Shown: positions 21,801 through 33,700 of the stretch, one piece after another
How positions within the stretch are numbered: the stretch's first letter is position 1
Layout of the letters: every line of letters starts with the position of its first letter
NCBI GenBank assembly: GCA_004154925.1
Contig: QJNS01000003.1
Span: forward strand, 434,001-498,000
Source of the DNA: Monosporascus cannonballus
Lineage: Eukaryota; Ascomycota; Sordariomycetes; Xylariales
DNA: 64,000 nucleotides
Direction: 5' to 3'
Notes under the pieces: generated by a model
The model's database searches: none
What the model saw: the letters and a program-made list of their open reading frames with translations, nothing else
What the model was told of the DNA's origin: nothing
Program-made: the position numbers and the translations under genes

Positions 21801-23837
21801 GAGCACCTCGCAACCGCCCAAGGAACAAGCCCCGAGCGGTCGCCGGAAATCATACGGGCCGGATGTTGACTTTACCGAGCCGGACGTACAGTTCGACCAA
21901 CCGAAGGCACCAGCGCCGGAGAAGACCGACGATTCCGGAGATGATTCGGATGACGGCCTGTTTGCTATTCCGATGAGGGGCAGGCAACCCTCGAAAAGGG
22001 GGAACAAGCATGCGAGTAGTGGAGGCGACGGGTCGGATCCCGATAAGAAGCCTGATTTGAAGTTGAAGACTGAGAGATCTAGGAAAGGCCTGTCTGTGAC
22101 TTTTGGTTCGCCTAGTGCCAGCCAGACGCCCGACCTCGAAGACGATGAAGGGAGCGTCAGGAGCGGCCGGAGCTCTCACCGTCGTACACCGGCTACTCCG
22201 GGTTCTGACGATTGGCAAGCGGACGCAGAGACCAAGGTCAACCGCCGCAAGTCGTTCATTGACCGTGGCGTGTGGGCAAACCGTCCTCCCCCCGAGGCAC
22301 TGCTCAGCGACCTCGATGCGTACTTCCCCGAACTCGATCTGGATCAGCCCGTTCTCGACGAGAACCACATTCAAGAGTTGTCACCGCCCGTATCGCCTAT
22401 AATGGAAGGTGATGAAAATAAGGACAAGGATAAAGCCGAAAGCAAGGAGGCCAAGCCGCATGCTAATATTCCCATACCGCCAATACCACAAGACGCCACC
22501 CCGCCGACGGGCATCGCCACGGCTAGGTCCTCCATGTACACCGAAAGCGACACATTGGGATCGGACGAGTCCACTCTCAAAGCGCTCGAGCGACCCAGCT
22601 CCATCGCTTCGGTGGCGCAACGCAGTGTGCGCCGCTCGGGGGGTCTCGGCCGTATGAAGTCGATCCGTGAAGTCGCGCGCGGCGCCCACGAGGCGAACAA
22701 GCGGTACACTACCGCTTCGACGGCGACCGGAGCCGGCGGGGCATCTTCGATGATCCAGCGTCGCAAGAGCACCAAGATGTTCGGCGCCAACCTGGTACAG
22801 ATCCGGCCGGAGCGCGGGTCGATGATCGTTCCGCAGATCCCACAGGACACGCTACCGAAGCGCCAGACGACATTCCGCTGGTTCAAGGGTGAGCTCATCG
22901 GCAAGGGCACCTACGGCCGCGTGTATCTCGGCATGAACGCGACGACGGGCGAATTCTTGGCCGTCAAGGAGGTCGAGGTCAATCCCAAAGCGGCGGGCGG
23001 CGACCGCGCCAAGATGAAGGAGCTCGTGGCCGCGCTTGACCAGGAGATCGATACGATGCAGTATCTGGACCACGACAACATCGTGCAGTACCTCGGCTGC
23101 GAGCGCAAGGAGACGAGCATCAGCATCTTCCTGGAGTACATATCGGGTGGCAGCATCGGGTCATGCCTGCGCAAGCACGGCAAGTTCGAGGAGCCGGTGG
23201 TGTCGTCGCTGACGCGGCAGACGCTGTCGGGGCTCGCGTACCTGCACCGCGAGGGGATCCTGCACCGGGACCTCAAGGCGGACAACATCCTGCTCGACGT
23301 GGACGGCACGTGCAAGATCTCGGACTTCGGCATCAGCAAGAAGACGGACGACATCTACGGCAACGACAAGACCAACAGCATGCAGGGCTCGGTGTTCTGG
23401 ATGGCGCCCGAGGTCATCCGGAGCCAGGGCGAGGGGTACAGCGCCAAGGTCGACATCTGGAGCCTCGGCTGCGTCGTCCTCGAGATGTTCGCCGGCCGCC
23501 GCCCCTGGTCCCGCGAGGAGACCGTCGGCGCCATCTACAAGATCGCCAACGGCGAGACGCCCCCCATCGCCGACGAGGTCCGCGAGGCTATCAGTCCGTA
23601 TGCGCTGGGTTTTATGCTGGATTGTTTTACAGTGTGAGTATTTGCCACTTCTCTCCTCTGTGCCCCCCATCATCGCTTCCTCCGAGCACTATGAGCTAAC
23701 TATGGACGAAAAGCGATCCCCGCGACCGTCCGACGGCCGAGCGCCTCCTCACGCAGCACGAGTTCTGCGAGCTGGATCCGGACTACAATTTCTTCGACAC
23801 CGAACTTTACGCCAAGATCCGCGGCACGTTCCAGTAG
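18841..23837 (+). CDS. BCK1: MAPKKK of cell-wall-integrity pathway, BCK1/MIK-1 type
   Basis: This is the serine/threonine MAPKKK that phosphorylates the MKK1-type kinase below Pkc1 (family knowledge). Exons: 18841-23633 and 23714-23837; 4917 nt, 1638 aa. The intron (GTGAGT..AAAAG, 80 nt) splits a valine codon GT|C and joins MLDCFTV to DPRDRPTAERLLTQHEFCEL. Residues 1-120 are proline-rich (several PPPPP runs). About 221-290 is SAM-like (WPIDHVLLWLAANHFSKEW). About 588-675 is a Ras-association-like region (RRLFTLVTLDGWNYRLCDV). A long Ser/Pro-rich disordered stretch follows. The kinase covers about 1348-1630: GKGTYGRVYLG loop 1354-1364, K1376, HRD 1475-1477, DFG 1495-1497, APE 1522-1524. The kinase sequence (IGKGTYGRVYLGMNATTGEF) is of BCK1 type rather than STE11 or SSK2. 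All catalytic residues are intact. Confidence 0.95.
23634..23713 (+). other. MAPKKK intron
   Basis: The donor is GTGAGT, with GCTAAC at 23694-23699 as the branch site and acceptor AAAAG; 80 nt. Without splicing the frame stops at once, removing kinase subdomain XI, so splicing is essential. Confidence 0.9.
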
Positions 23838-25749
23838 ACGGGGCCGGTGCGTGTGATCTTGCCGTCCGGTGACTAAGAGACGGGAGATTGTATATATCAC
23901 CAGTATCACTCGAAGCTGGATATCTTGGTAGAGGTTATTCGGGGTTGCAAAACCAGCGCGGTAGCGGGTTGTGATGGGTTTAGCATACGGGCGAGCGCTT
24001 CCAAAATTCACGGTAGCATGGCGTTTGGTATGGGTCAGGAGTTGCGATGGAGTGCCTGGAAGCGCTACGAAAGATCCCTGGGAAAAGCGGATGATTAAAA
24101 GACAAGCGTCCAGTTATTGGGCGGTACCGGCTAGTAGGCAATGAACAAGCCTATGCTCGTCAAGCTCATTGTGCTCACCAGCCCGAAGTTACATAGCTCG
24201 TATGGTTTGGCGCCCCATACATGGACGAGCGTTGAATGCCGTCGTCTAAGGAGTTCCGCACTTTGGGCGGAACACCGCTCGGCTTGATAATCCGATTCAG
24301 CGCCCCTTGAACGGGATCGAAGTTCGGATCTCTGCCCAAGCTTTTATACCGAAGTGCTGGCTTGTACCCCGTAAGCAGCACTTATTATTTCTTCGCGGTA
24401 ACACATAAACATGGCTCTTCTGATCAAACAGGTAGTACATAATCATAATGCCAGGAGCACTGGTCAGGAAAGCTTGAGGGCCTGAATACAGGGAGCTTCT
24501 CTCCATATGTCTTCGGCTATGTAAGGTGGGCAAACGAATCATTGCTTCTTACTCATAAAAGACACAGCTTATAAACCTCGTCTATTTCCCTTCTACACAT
24601 GCACTAGCTATCTATGTAGTCTGTCACTCCTGGGATTTTGTTCCCCGGCACATAGGCAGTGAAGGGGTCTACACCAGCCCACCCCAGGTTCTCCGGCACC
24701 CACTGCCCAAAATCAACTGGGACGGATCTCATGAGCAACACCAGGTACACCCACTCCCTAGCCTCGCAATTCGTTGAAGAAACATACAGTAATGCATTTG
24801 CTCGTTTAAAGATGGATCTTGTGACGGCATAGTTAATTCCCTCTAAATAAATCAAAAGGGGGGGGGGGGGTTGTTTAAACGTAATCAGGTATGTTATTTG
24901 AGCAAGTATCTAGTTGATGAGATCCGGCCCTTTTCTTTTGGGAGTGGGTGTCTGGGCACCCGCGGCACACGTACACTATCAGGCTCTGGACAAAATAGTT
25001 GGGGATACCCCCAAATCATACTAAAACATCGCCAAATTCGATAATATCCCCTTTTTCACCTGCAATTAAATCAACAACGCATTGACGATAATAATTTCTT
25101 TTTTAGTGTTATTATAAAAAGCAGAAGCTGGAGATTACTGTAGATGTTTCTGAATGTTCCTGCGATTTTCCTAGGTCGAATTACGTATAAGTAAATATGT
25201 CCCAACTATTCTGTCCAGAACTTATCTACCCGCGTGGCAAGGGATTATCTACAAGGGTCCGTCTAATAGCGGGTTCCGCTTCAAATCGCAAAAGACCTGC
25301 CTCTCCTGCCAAAACAAGTCCTCAGCCTTGGTCGCATATATTTATACTCTGATATGTGTTTTACCCCGGTCATGACATGTATAGCGCCAATGCCCTACAA
25401 GCAATAGGCCTCCACTTTTTGCACCGCGACAGGTTTCTATACGAAGATCCTCAAAGGATTGAACTCTTAGGCAGCTCGTTAAACCAATACTAAAGTGAGG
25501 AAGTGATACTCACTCAGCCCACGAGCTCCATAGATACGGGCCCTGCATATAACAAAACAGTGGGCTGAGTGTTGACCCTCAGCGGCGTAAGTGCTTCAAT
25601 TCGCCTCCGTTTTCCCCGCTCGACCTAGGTGCCACACAAGGGAAGCCAAGCAACATCTTGCCAAAGGCGCGAAATGTTTACATGTCCTGGGATCCGCCAG
25701 GCAGGAGCAGCTTTTATAGCCTCCTCTGCTAAAAGGCGGTTAGATCAAG
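23838..25749. other. intergenic, nothing certain
   Basis: There are small minus-strand ORFs (for example 24604-24855, 83 aa) that I cannot place in a family. A G13 run is at 24858-24870. A 12-bp perfect inverted repeat is listed separately. The right end probably holds the NLR promoter. Confidence 0.4.
25511..25571. repeat. 12-bp perfect inverted repeat, 37-bp spacer
   Basis: CACTCAGCCCAC at 25511-25522 is exactly reverse-complementary to GTGGGCTGAGTG at 25560-25571. It could form a hairpin, be a dyad binding site, or be the relic of a small element. It lies about 180 bp upstream of the candidate NLR start codon. Confidence 0.7.
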
Positions 25750-28510
25750 ATGGTAAGCGCTCACCGACGTAAAAAGCTACTGGTTTAATCAGGATGTTGA
25801 CACATAGTTCCGGCGCATAGTTTCATCGGAGACTGTTCTCATCCAGACGTCGCCGAGCCAAAGAAGTCCCAAGTGGAACTGAAGCTCCATCGCCAAATCT
25901 CAAATCCAGCCGTGAGGATGGCGCCAAAAGCGTAGGAAGCGGTGTCGCTCTCGTCGGACCCGGGGAGCACAGTCGCCAACGTGATGCTCCCGACCCCATC
26001 GACCATGAGCGGCAGGATCGAGCTCCCTCCGATACGTCTGTTCCGATAACGTCGGCCAATCTCTCAGTGCGCCCAAACCCAAGGCAGCGCACCCCGAGCC
26101 GAGCGTCTGATCCGCTGGGGTTGTCGCTTCTATACGCTCCGGATGGTGATGCCTTGGCGGATATTGTCTTCGTTCATGGTCTAGGCGGGTCTAGTAGACT
26201 TACTTGGTGTATGAGACATGACCTCGACTTGTATTGGCCCCTGAAATGGCTCCCTAACGACCCGGACACTCAACAAACCAGAATGTTTACTTTTGGCTAC
26301 AATGCGGACTTCCGTTCTTCATCCCAGAGCGCGAACTTGGGGATCTCCGATTTCTCTAAGGCTCTCCTGTTCGATATGCTCTACGGAAGAGATCAAGACG
26401 GCAAGCCTTTCGACTTCGGGCAGGTAAGGGTACTGTCACCCTATGATAGTGTCGGTCACTAAGATGCTTCAGCGGCTGGTCGTGTTTGTTACACATTCTA
26501 TGGGCAGTTTGGTCTTCAAGGTGAGCGCTACTGCCAGAGATCCTTTCTGTCTTTTATTCACCAACTGGTTGCTCAAGGCATATCTTGACGCCCAATTGGA
26601 CGAGGCATATGTGACCGTCACTGCGTCAATCAATGCAGTCATATTTCTAGCTACGCCTCATCGTGGTTCTGACCTGTCGGGAATCTTAAACAAACTGCTG
26701 TCCATCAGCTTCCGCCAGAAAAAGCAACACGTCGCTGAACTCAGCAAAGATGGCTGGTTCCTGCAAGCAATCAATGAGCAGTTCCGTCACTTTGCGGCGC
26801 GGCTACAAATATTCTCGTTCTACGAGACTCTACAGACTTCGGTCGGTTTAAGCTCTACAGTACGTGGCCAACTATCAGGTCCCAGCGGTCTTGAGCACAC
26901 CCTAGATGCATGGAATCTGAACCGTAGCTAGGTGATAGTCGGCGAAGACTCGGGAAAGCTCGGCTACCCTGGCGAAACATCGCGACCCTTGAACGCTGAT
27001 CATCATGGCGTGTGCAAGTTCGACACGCCAGACGACCCTAACTATAGAGCCGTCCTGGGGGCTTTAAAATCGTTAGTCTCATCTTACTCTGGCAACAGTA
27101 CGCCACCGTTACACGACTAGCAGCGGCAAGATAGCCTGACTTTGGCCAGATACACGCTCTCTCGATAGTGAAATGCAGTTGATCCGATCTCTTTTGGGCA
27201 TACCTGAGGACCCTGAGCACGACCTTGACTACTTCTGGAGCCGACGAGCCGAAGGGACCTGTGATTGGATATTGGAACAGCCACGGGTCCGCTCCTGGAC
27301 CTCGCTACCTTCAGCGTCTGAGATATTATGCCTTTTCGGTCGGCCAGCGCGTGGGAAATCTGTTCTGGCGTCGTTTCTCGTCCACCATCTACGTGGGAAG
27401 GGCGCCGCAGTCCAGCACTTCTTCTTCAGAGGCGGTGATGAGGCTAGAGGTTCTATCGGAGCATTGCTTCACTTTCTCGCATTTCAGATTGCAGCCCAAC
27501 TTCCCGCCTTTCGAAAGTCCCTTGTGAAACTTGCGGATAGTGGTTATAAGCCTAAGGATGCTGACTGGAAGACAACATGGAAAAGACTATATGTGGGTTT
27601 GTTGTTCAAGTTGGACTCATGCACGCCGCTCTACTGGGTCATTGACGCTCTAGACGAATCCGACGCGGGCAAGCAGGTTTTAGATCTTCTGGCAGATATC
27701 CAGAGCTCAGCCACTCCGGTGCATGTCGTGGTGACAAGTAGGTTGAGCCTTGGCTTATCAACCGCCTTCGAACGCCTGGAATCAAAGTTACCATCATCCA
27801 TGATGTCCATCGACCATAACACTACAGACATGGAAATATATGTCGAAGAAGAACTCCGAGGACTTGGTTGGGACGCTTCCGTGAAGACCGAAGTGAGGAA
27901 TAAAATCATGGATCAGGCAAATGACAACTTCTTGTGGGTTCATCTGATCTTGGAGGAAATCAAGGAATGTCACACGGACGACGATGTAAGGGCAACACTA
28001 AGCGAATTACCACCTGGTATGGACCCGCTCTATCAGCGAATGGAGACTTCGATGGCGCGTATCCGGCGACCTTTCGACAAAAACCTCTCCCGCCAGTTCT
28101 TTCTCTGGGCGACGTATGCTCGCCGGTCCTTGGCCGTTGAAGAGCTGAAATCGCTGCTCGAAGCCGAATTCGGCCAGATTTTAGATATGGAGAACACTAT
28201 CAGCAAACTCTGCGGTCAATTTATCGTGATAGAAGGTAACAACCGCATTGGTCTGCTCCATCAGACAGCCCGCGAGTATCTCATGTCCACGAAGAATCTA
28301 CCATTCTCATTGGATATCTCCGAAGCGCATAACGAACTCTTTCAAAAGTCTCTTTCAGTATTTAAGGACAGAGGTCTTCGGTCCCGACTCTCCAAAATGG
28401 GATGCAAGTTCCTTCAGTACCGCGCGTATAAGACCCTGCATCACACACAGAAGCATATAACTGAAGAAAAGTGTATCAACAGGTTGCCCTTGACCTCTCG
28501 AAGGTCCTAG
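25750..28510 (+). CDS. NLR-like protein: alpha/beta-hydrolase plus NACHT, C-terminally short
   Basis: This is a fungal NLR-like protein of the SesB-type hydrolase plus NACHT class; such proteins act in self/non-self recognition (family knowledge). Proposed exons: 25750-25752, 25821-26423, 26473-26520, 26578-26859, 26932-27097 and 27150-28510, giving 820 aa in frame. The start is uncertain: the frame is open from 25821 without an ATG, and the best ATG is a 3-nt exon directly before GTAAGC. The N-terminus is basic (FHRRLFSSRRRRAK). Hydrolase about 105-350: IVFVHGLGG, nucleophile S211 in THSMGS, LATPHRGSDL, and the typical ending LNADHHGVCK. NACHT: Walker A GRPARGKS (431-438), Walker B WVIDALDE (530-537). 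After a helical part ending TAREYL the protein stops about 50 residues after NELFQKSL, with no WD40, ankyrin or TPR repeats. It ends about 400 bp before the transposon island, so truncation is likely. Confidence 0.8.
26521..26577 (+). other. NLR intron of 57 nt, in frame and stop-free
   Basis: The donor is GTGAGC and the acceptor CTCAAG. Removal joins VFK to AYLDAQLDEAY, matching the family. Because it is 57 nt long with no stop codon, retention would add 19 residues right after the nucleophile elbow. The other introns of the gene (25753-25820, 26424-26472, 26860-26931, 27098-27149) have GT..AG ends too. Confidence 0.6.
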
Positions 28511-28901
28511 CTAGAAAGTGAAGGTAGCGAACTCTCCTTTTATACACGTAAATACAGGTGGAACTGGGAGAAAAAGATACCAGGGGTACAGGAAGTATTT
28601 TCTGTTAATGCTGACTGGCTTTACTAGGTCTGATATACCCCCCCAGCTGTTAGGAACTAACGGCTGAAGCCCTTATAATTCTAAAAAACTGTCTAAAAAG
28701 GAAATACCGTAGTGGTTTAAAGTAAGCAAAAACAAAAATAAAAGGTCGGGAAGGTACGTTATAAAGAATTTTTTACTGTGAGAATACAGCCCCTATAAGG
28801 ATGAGGCTGGTAGCCGATCAGCCACCGATCAGCCACCGACCCACTCACTAGTATAAATCCACCATCTGGCAGCTAGTGGGAGACGCCAGATGAAAGTAAC
28901 C
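28511..28901. other. boundary between gene region and transposon island
   Basis: This is about 390 bp of intermediate composition with no ORF. It has three small structures: AGCTGTTAG-GAA-CTAACGGCT (28645-28665), a direct repeat GATCAGCCACC (28815-28836), and CATCTGGC..GCCAGATG (28863-28892, 14-bp loop). It ends at the target-site duplication of TE3. Confidence 0.6.
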
Positions 28902-28906
28902 TAATA

Positions 28907-29276
28907 TGTGACGGCTAGGTGGTTTAACCAACTATTAAACCTTAGTCGTACGGGTTTATGTTGGCAGGAATATCGTGGGAATCTGAGCAATAAATACAGT
29001 AACGTGTTACGTCTCGTAATATCAAAAGTGCCTTGGATAACGATATTATATTGCAAACTGAAGTTATCTAAACTATAGAAATAATAAGCGTATATATCCT
29101 TTTTTTTGGCTTAATTATTTAGGATTATACCGTTAATAATGATTATGATCGTTTATGATTTCCTTTAATTATTTTTGATTATTAACTTGGCAATAATTAC
29201 CGTTATGTGATTTATAGTGGTCCGTATGATTCTTGTTTAACCGTTTCTTAAGGCCGAAGCTTGTTGGGTTGTAATA
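28907..29276 (-). repeat. TE3 LTR, left copy (3' LTR)
   Basis: This is 370 bp, paired with 43989-44361 and related to the TE4 LTRs. It begins TGTGACGGCTA and ends TTGGGTTGTAATA. A purine-rich tract on the minus strand follows inside (around 29277-29310), as expected next to a 3' LTR. Confidence 0.9.
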
Positions 29277-30366
29277 GGATTTTCCTTTTCCCAAAATCTT
29301 GCCCTTAAGATTTCTTTTTTTTCTTTTTTCTTTTCGTTCGGTAAATATCTTTTTTTTGTTTTTAATTATATCGTTTCGTATTTCCAAAATTCGTCACGTT
29401 TTTCGTGTTTTTACTGTTTGTCGTATTAATTTCGTAAAAGCCTTTAACGAATTTAATTACGAAATTATGTTTTATTTTTATTATTTTTCGAAAAACATAA
29501 TGTATAAAATAATGGAAAACGTTTTAAGATATAAGGAATATATTAATCGAAATCGATCTTATAATGATACTGGTATATTTTTTTTTTCAAAATATTTATC
29601 GCAAATATTAATGCCTAAAACGCAAAGAAATGTTTACCGAAAAGCGATTATTAAAACTTTAACGACTTTATTTCGAGATTTAACGTAAATATTAAAAAAA
29701 GTAAATTTTTATTTTATTTCATTTATTTACGTAAGCAAAAGGCGTTAACGCGTTCGAAAGGCGTTATTATAGTATAACGTAAATTCTAATTATTAAACGA
29801 ATTAAAGGAATAAAAACGTCGGGAATAAAAACAGTTAGAGGTTGCCGTTACGGCTATTACGTTAGCACATATTGCGGCCGATTAGCCCGACATCCCGGCT
29901 ACTAACTAATGGGCTATTAATTGGGACGCGTCCGTTATTGTTAATAAAAATTTTTCAATAGGCGTTGGGCGCCAATAAGGTTTTTGGCAGGTTTTTAGGT
30001 GTTTTCGGAATCCGGATGCTTTTTCTATTTAATTAGGTATTAATTAAGTCCGTTTTATTTTTGCATATCGAATATCTTTTTTATTTCGTATATTTATTTA
30101 TCTTTTATTTTTAGGTTATTTAGTATTATATATATTTTAATTATATTTATTGTTAACTTAAGTAACAAAACGTAAAAAATTAAATGGAATTTAACTTTTG
30201 GTAAAAAGTTTAATTAATAATTATAAGGGGCTACATATGCAGTAATTAAGGGTATGGGCCACAATAGGTCTATTGAGAAATCTAGGGAACAGCTAAAAAG
30301 ATACGTAGGAGCAGCTAATTATATACGAAAGCCACGGGATTAACGTTACGTTAATCCCTCCATTAA

Positions 30367-30794
30367 TGTTACGTTCAGAAGGGACTCCACTAGGCCCAAA
30401 GGAGGCCTAGGAAGTTGGAAACGCTCGGGATCTCCACCTTTCATCGGATAAACCTCGGGTCTTTGTCAATTTCCAAAGATACCAGAAGATTCGTGAACGA
30501 CAGATACCATGGTTTTTCGAAATCCCTAGAAATTATGAAAAACATAAAGAATAAAAAGGATATATAAGGTTTAAATTTTTTATATAAATAATTACTTATT
30601 TAGTTTTTCGTTCCTTAATTATTAATTTAAGCTTTTAGCCAAAAATAATTATATTATTTTTTAATTAAAAAAATACTTTAAAATATTTTTAACAAATATA
30701 TTAAATTATTTTTCTCCTTATTATTATTTATAAATTAAAACTTTTTTCGGATATTATTTATATTTCTAAATAAATATATAATAAATTCGTTATA
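30367..30794 (+). repeat. TE1 5' LTR
   Basis: This is 428 bp, TGTTACGTTC..TTCGTTATA. The first ~170 bp keep a much higher GC content than the rest. It contains AGGCC-caaagga-GGCCT. It is paired with 37165-37595. Confidence 0.93.
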
Positions 30795-33700
30795 TTTTAA
30801 TAATTTTTTAATTAATAACCGACAGATAATTTACCGCCTAATTAAAATATAAACTTTTTTAAATTTAATATAAACGATAATATAGGATAACGTTTAAAAA
30901 ATAAATAATATATACGATTTTCGTTATTAATTAAAAAAACGTTATTAATAAGATTTAATAATTTACCTTTTATTAAAAAAGTTTTCTAATTAATTAATAA
31001 TATAATACCTTTTATTATTCGATTTTAAAAAGGCCCGTTATCCTTATAACCCAGATAATAATTTATTTTAGCCCTTAAAAATATTATTAAAATCCAAAAA
31101 AAGAAATCGAAAAAAAAACGGCTAAGGAAAAAATTAAAAAAAAATATAGGGCCGAAAATTAAAAAAAATCTTATTATAAAGGAGAAATTAAATGCCTTAA
31201 TAACAAAAATCCGAACCCTAAAAAAAAGAATATTCGGCTTATAAAAGGAAAAAAACAAGCTTTTCTTTAGTTTGGCTCCCCCAAAAGGCAAAGCCAAGGG
31301 GCCGGCTACCGACCCCTTTCGCTGGACCCAAGGCGAACGCAAAAAAAAAACCTCAACCCTACCATTATTTAGCACAATTCGGATATAGGAAAAAACTATT
31401 CCACCCCCTGGTTATTATGGAATGCTAAACGTTAAAGGTTATAAGCCAATTCCCCCTAAGCCCTATAACGGATTAAAGAACCTTAATGGATTTTTGGTTT
31501 AAGTAAAGTTTTACCTTAAGTTCTATAAGAATTCTTTGCCGGAAGAATATCAAAAAGTAATAGCTATTTCCCAATTATTAATCGGACGAATTCGCCAATA
31601 ATTCGAACTTATTTTGACAAATTACTTTAAAAAATATCCAAAAATTTTTTCGGATTTTATTAATTATATTTTTAACGATTACGAAAATTTTTTAAAAACA
31701 AATACGTATTTTATTCGGTAATCCCAATAAAAAATAAAACGTTATTAAGTAATTTCATTTTTTTTTATTAAATTAAGTTAATATCTAAATATACAACAAA
31801 ATTTAACCGTTTAACCGTTATTTCGAATTTACCAAAAAATGCATTATTTTATTTTTATTATAATAACTTAAAGCTTTAAATTAAAAACGAATTATATATA
31901 AAATTTAAAATTAAATTTTTTACAAAATATATAAATAAGGTTATTATCGTTAATTAACGAATTTTTAATTGGTATTTCGAGAAAAAAAGGATTAACAAAC
32001 GAAATAACGATAAAAACTTTAGCAGCCGAACCAAAAAAAAATAAAGGCAAACCTTAAAAAAAACGAATTCCGTTTCGAAAAAGCTTAAGAAAAATAAATT
32101 CAAAATAAAATGTTTTAATTATGGTAAAAAAGGGTATTTTAAAAACGAATATTATTTTTCCGTTAAAAAAAACTTTAAAAAAGGAGAAATTCCTTAATCC
32201 TAGAAAAAAATTAAAACGGTTAAATAAAAAACCGATAATAAGGTAAAAAAAAAATTAATTCGATTTTTTTAATTAAAATTTATTATTACCATAATTATTT
32301 AAATTCAAAACGATAACTCAAAATATGAAAATTATTTTATTTACCAGGATTTTAAAGTTAAAGCCTATAAATATTATCCCGGATAAATAATTTCCAAAAT
32401 AACCATAAAATTAGAATACTAATATTATTTTGATTCCCAGAAATATAAGATATATATAAAGGACGATTAACTTTAATTAAATATTAACAGTTACGGATAA
32501 TTATTCCTAAAATTTTACGAATTCCTAAAATGTATTATTTACAAAAAAATATTATTAATAAATCTTTACAACTTATTATATTTTATTAATTATTATTAAA
32601 ATAATTATTTTATTTATTTAAAAACCAAAAAAGATAATACTTTTTGGCCCGGATAAAATAATCAGATTTTTACTGAACCAAACGATAAATATTGATATAT
32701 TAAAATTTCCCGATAACCAAAATATCTTAAATTTTATTATTTATATCCCGAATTAAAATAGAATTAAAAGGTTATATCGTAAAAATACCTATATTACTTC
32801 CCGATATTTTGCATTTAATACGAACTTCTAAATATAAAAATACCTTTTTCGGAAATTTATTTTTTTAATTTTATAATTCGGGAAATACGGAATAAAAAGG
32901 TAAATTAGGAAAAAAACCAGATTTTGAAGCCTTAATATAAGTACGGCAAGAAAATATAATTCCGGTATAAAAACGAGTAATATATTAAATATGCTATTAA
33001 AAAAATTCGCAAATAAAGATTTATTTAAATTAAAAATTATTAAAAATCAAAAAATTATAAAGGTTTTCGAAAATAAGGTATTAAAAAGTTTTAATTAATA
33101 AAACCTTATGCGAAATAACGAAAAAAACGCATAACTAGATTAAGATTTTTTTTCGATATAAAGGTAAAATATTTAAGGTTATAATTAATTCCGGAACAAA
33201 AAATAATTTTATTTTTTTTGCAGTAACGGAAAAATATTAAATTCCTTAAAAATATAAATTAAAGTTTTACAAATTGCATACGATAAACGGCAGCTTATTT
33301 ATTTACGAAAACAAACGAATTCTTCGAAAAATGGAAAAATTCTTAATATAAATTTAAAAATATTAAAAATATATTTTATTAAATATTATTAATATTTCCG
33401 GATATAATATTATCGTAGGAATATTTTGGTTTTATTTTAATAACTTACGGATTAATTAAAAAAATAAATATTTTCCTGGGATAAGATGCCAAATAAAGAT
33501 AATTAAGAAATTTGCTATATTATTAAGGAAATACGGGTTCCTAATTAGATCTTTACGGTACTTTCAAAATATTACGGATTTAAAAAATTATTTAAAAATA
33601 AAAAAAATTACGAATTACCGTTATACGGTTAATAGGATTACCGGATACCTATTAAAAAAAAGGCATTATCCTAAGTTTTACAAATTTTATTATATAAATT

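Noticed and set aside
22911..23673. Long antisense ORFs under the MAPKKK kinase domain
   Set aside because: High GC at third positions of the real gene leaves the opposite strand open; no family match.
24604..24855. 83-aa minus-strand ORF
   Set aside because: It has an ATG and acceptable composition, but I cannot match it to a family or see neighbouring exons.
26443..26472. ATG at 26443 as a separate gene start
   Set aside because: The preceding exon ends with a good donor and the family sequence continues across it, so this ATG lies in an intron.
29299..29688. 129-aa plus-strand ORF
   Set aside because: It lies in decayed TE3 sequence antisense to its coding strand; a similar open frame occurs at the same place in TE4 (45098-45325). 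Chance in AT-rich DNA.
31025..31375. 116-aa minus-strand ORF rich in Phe
   Set aside because: It is antisense to TE1 gag leader sequence with A-runs; no protein features.
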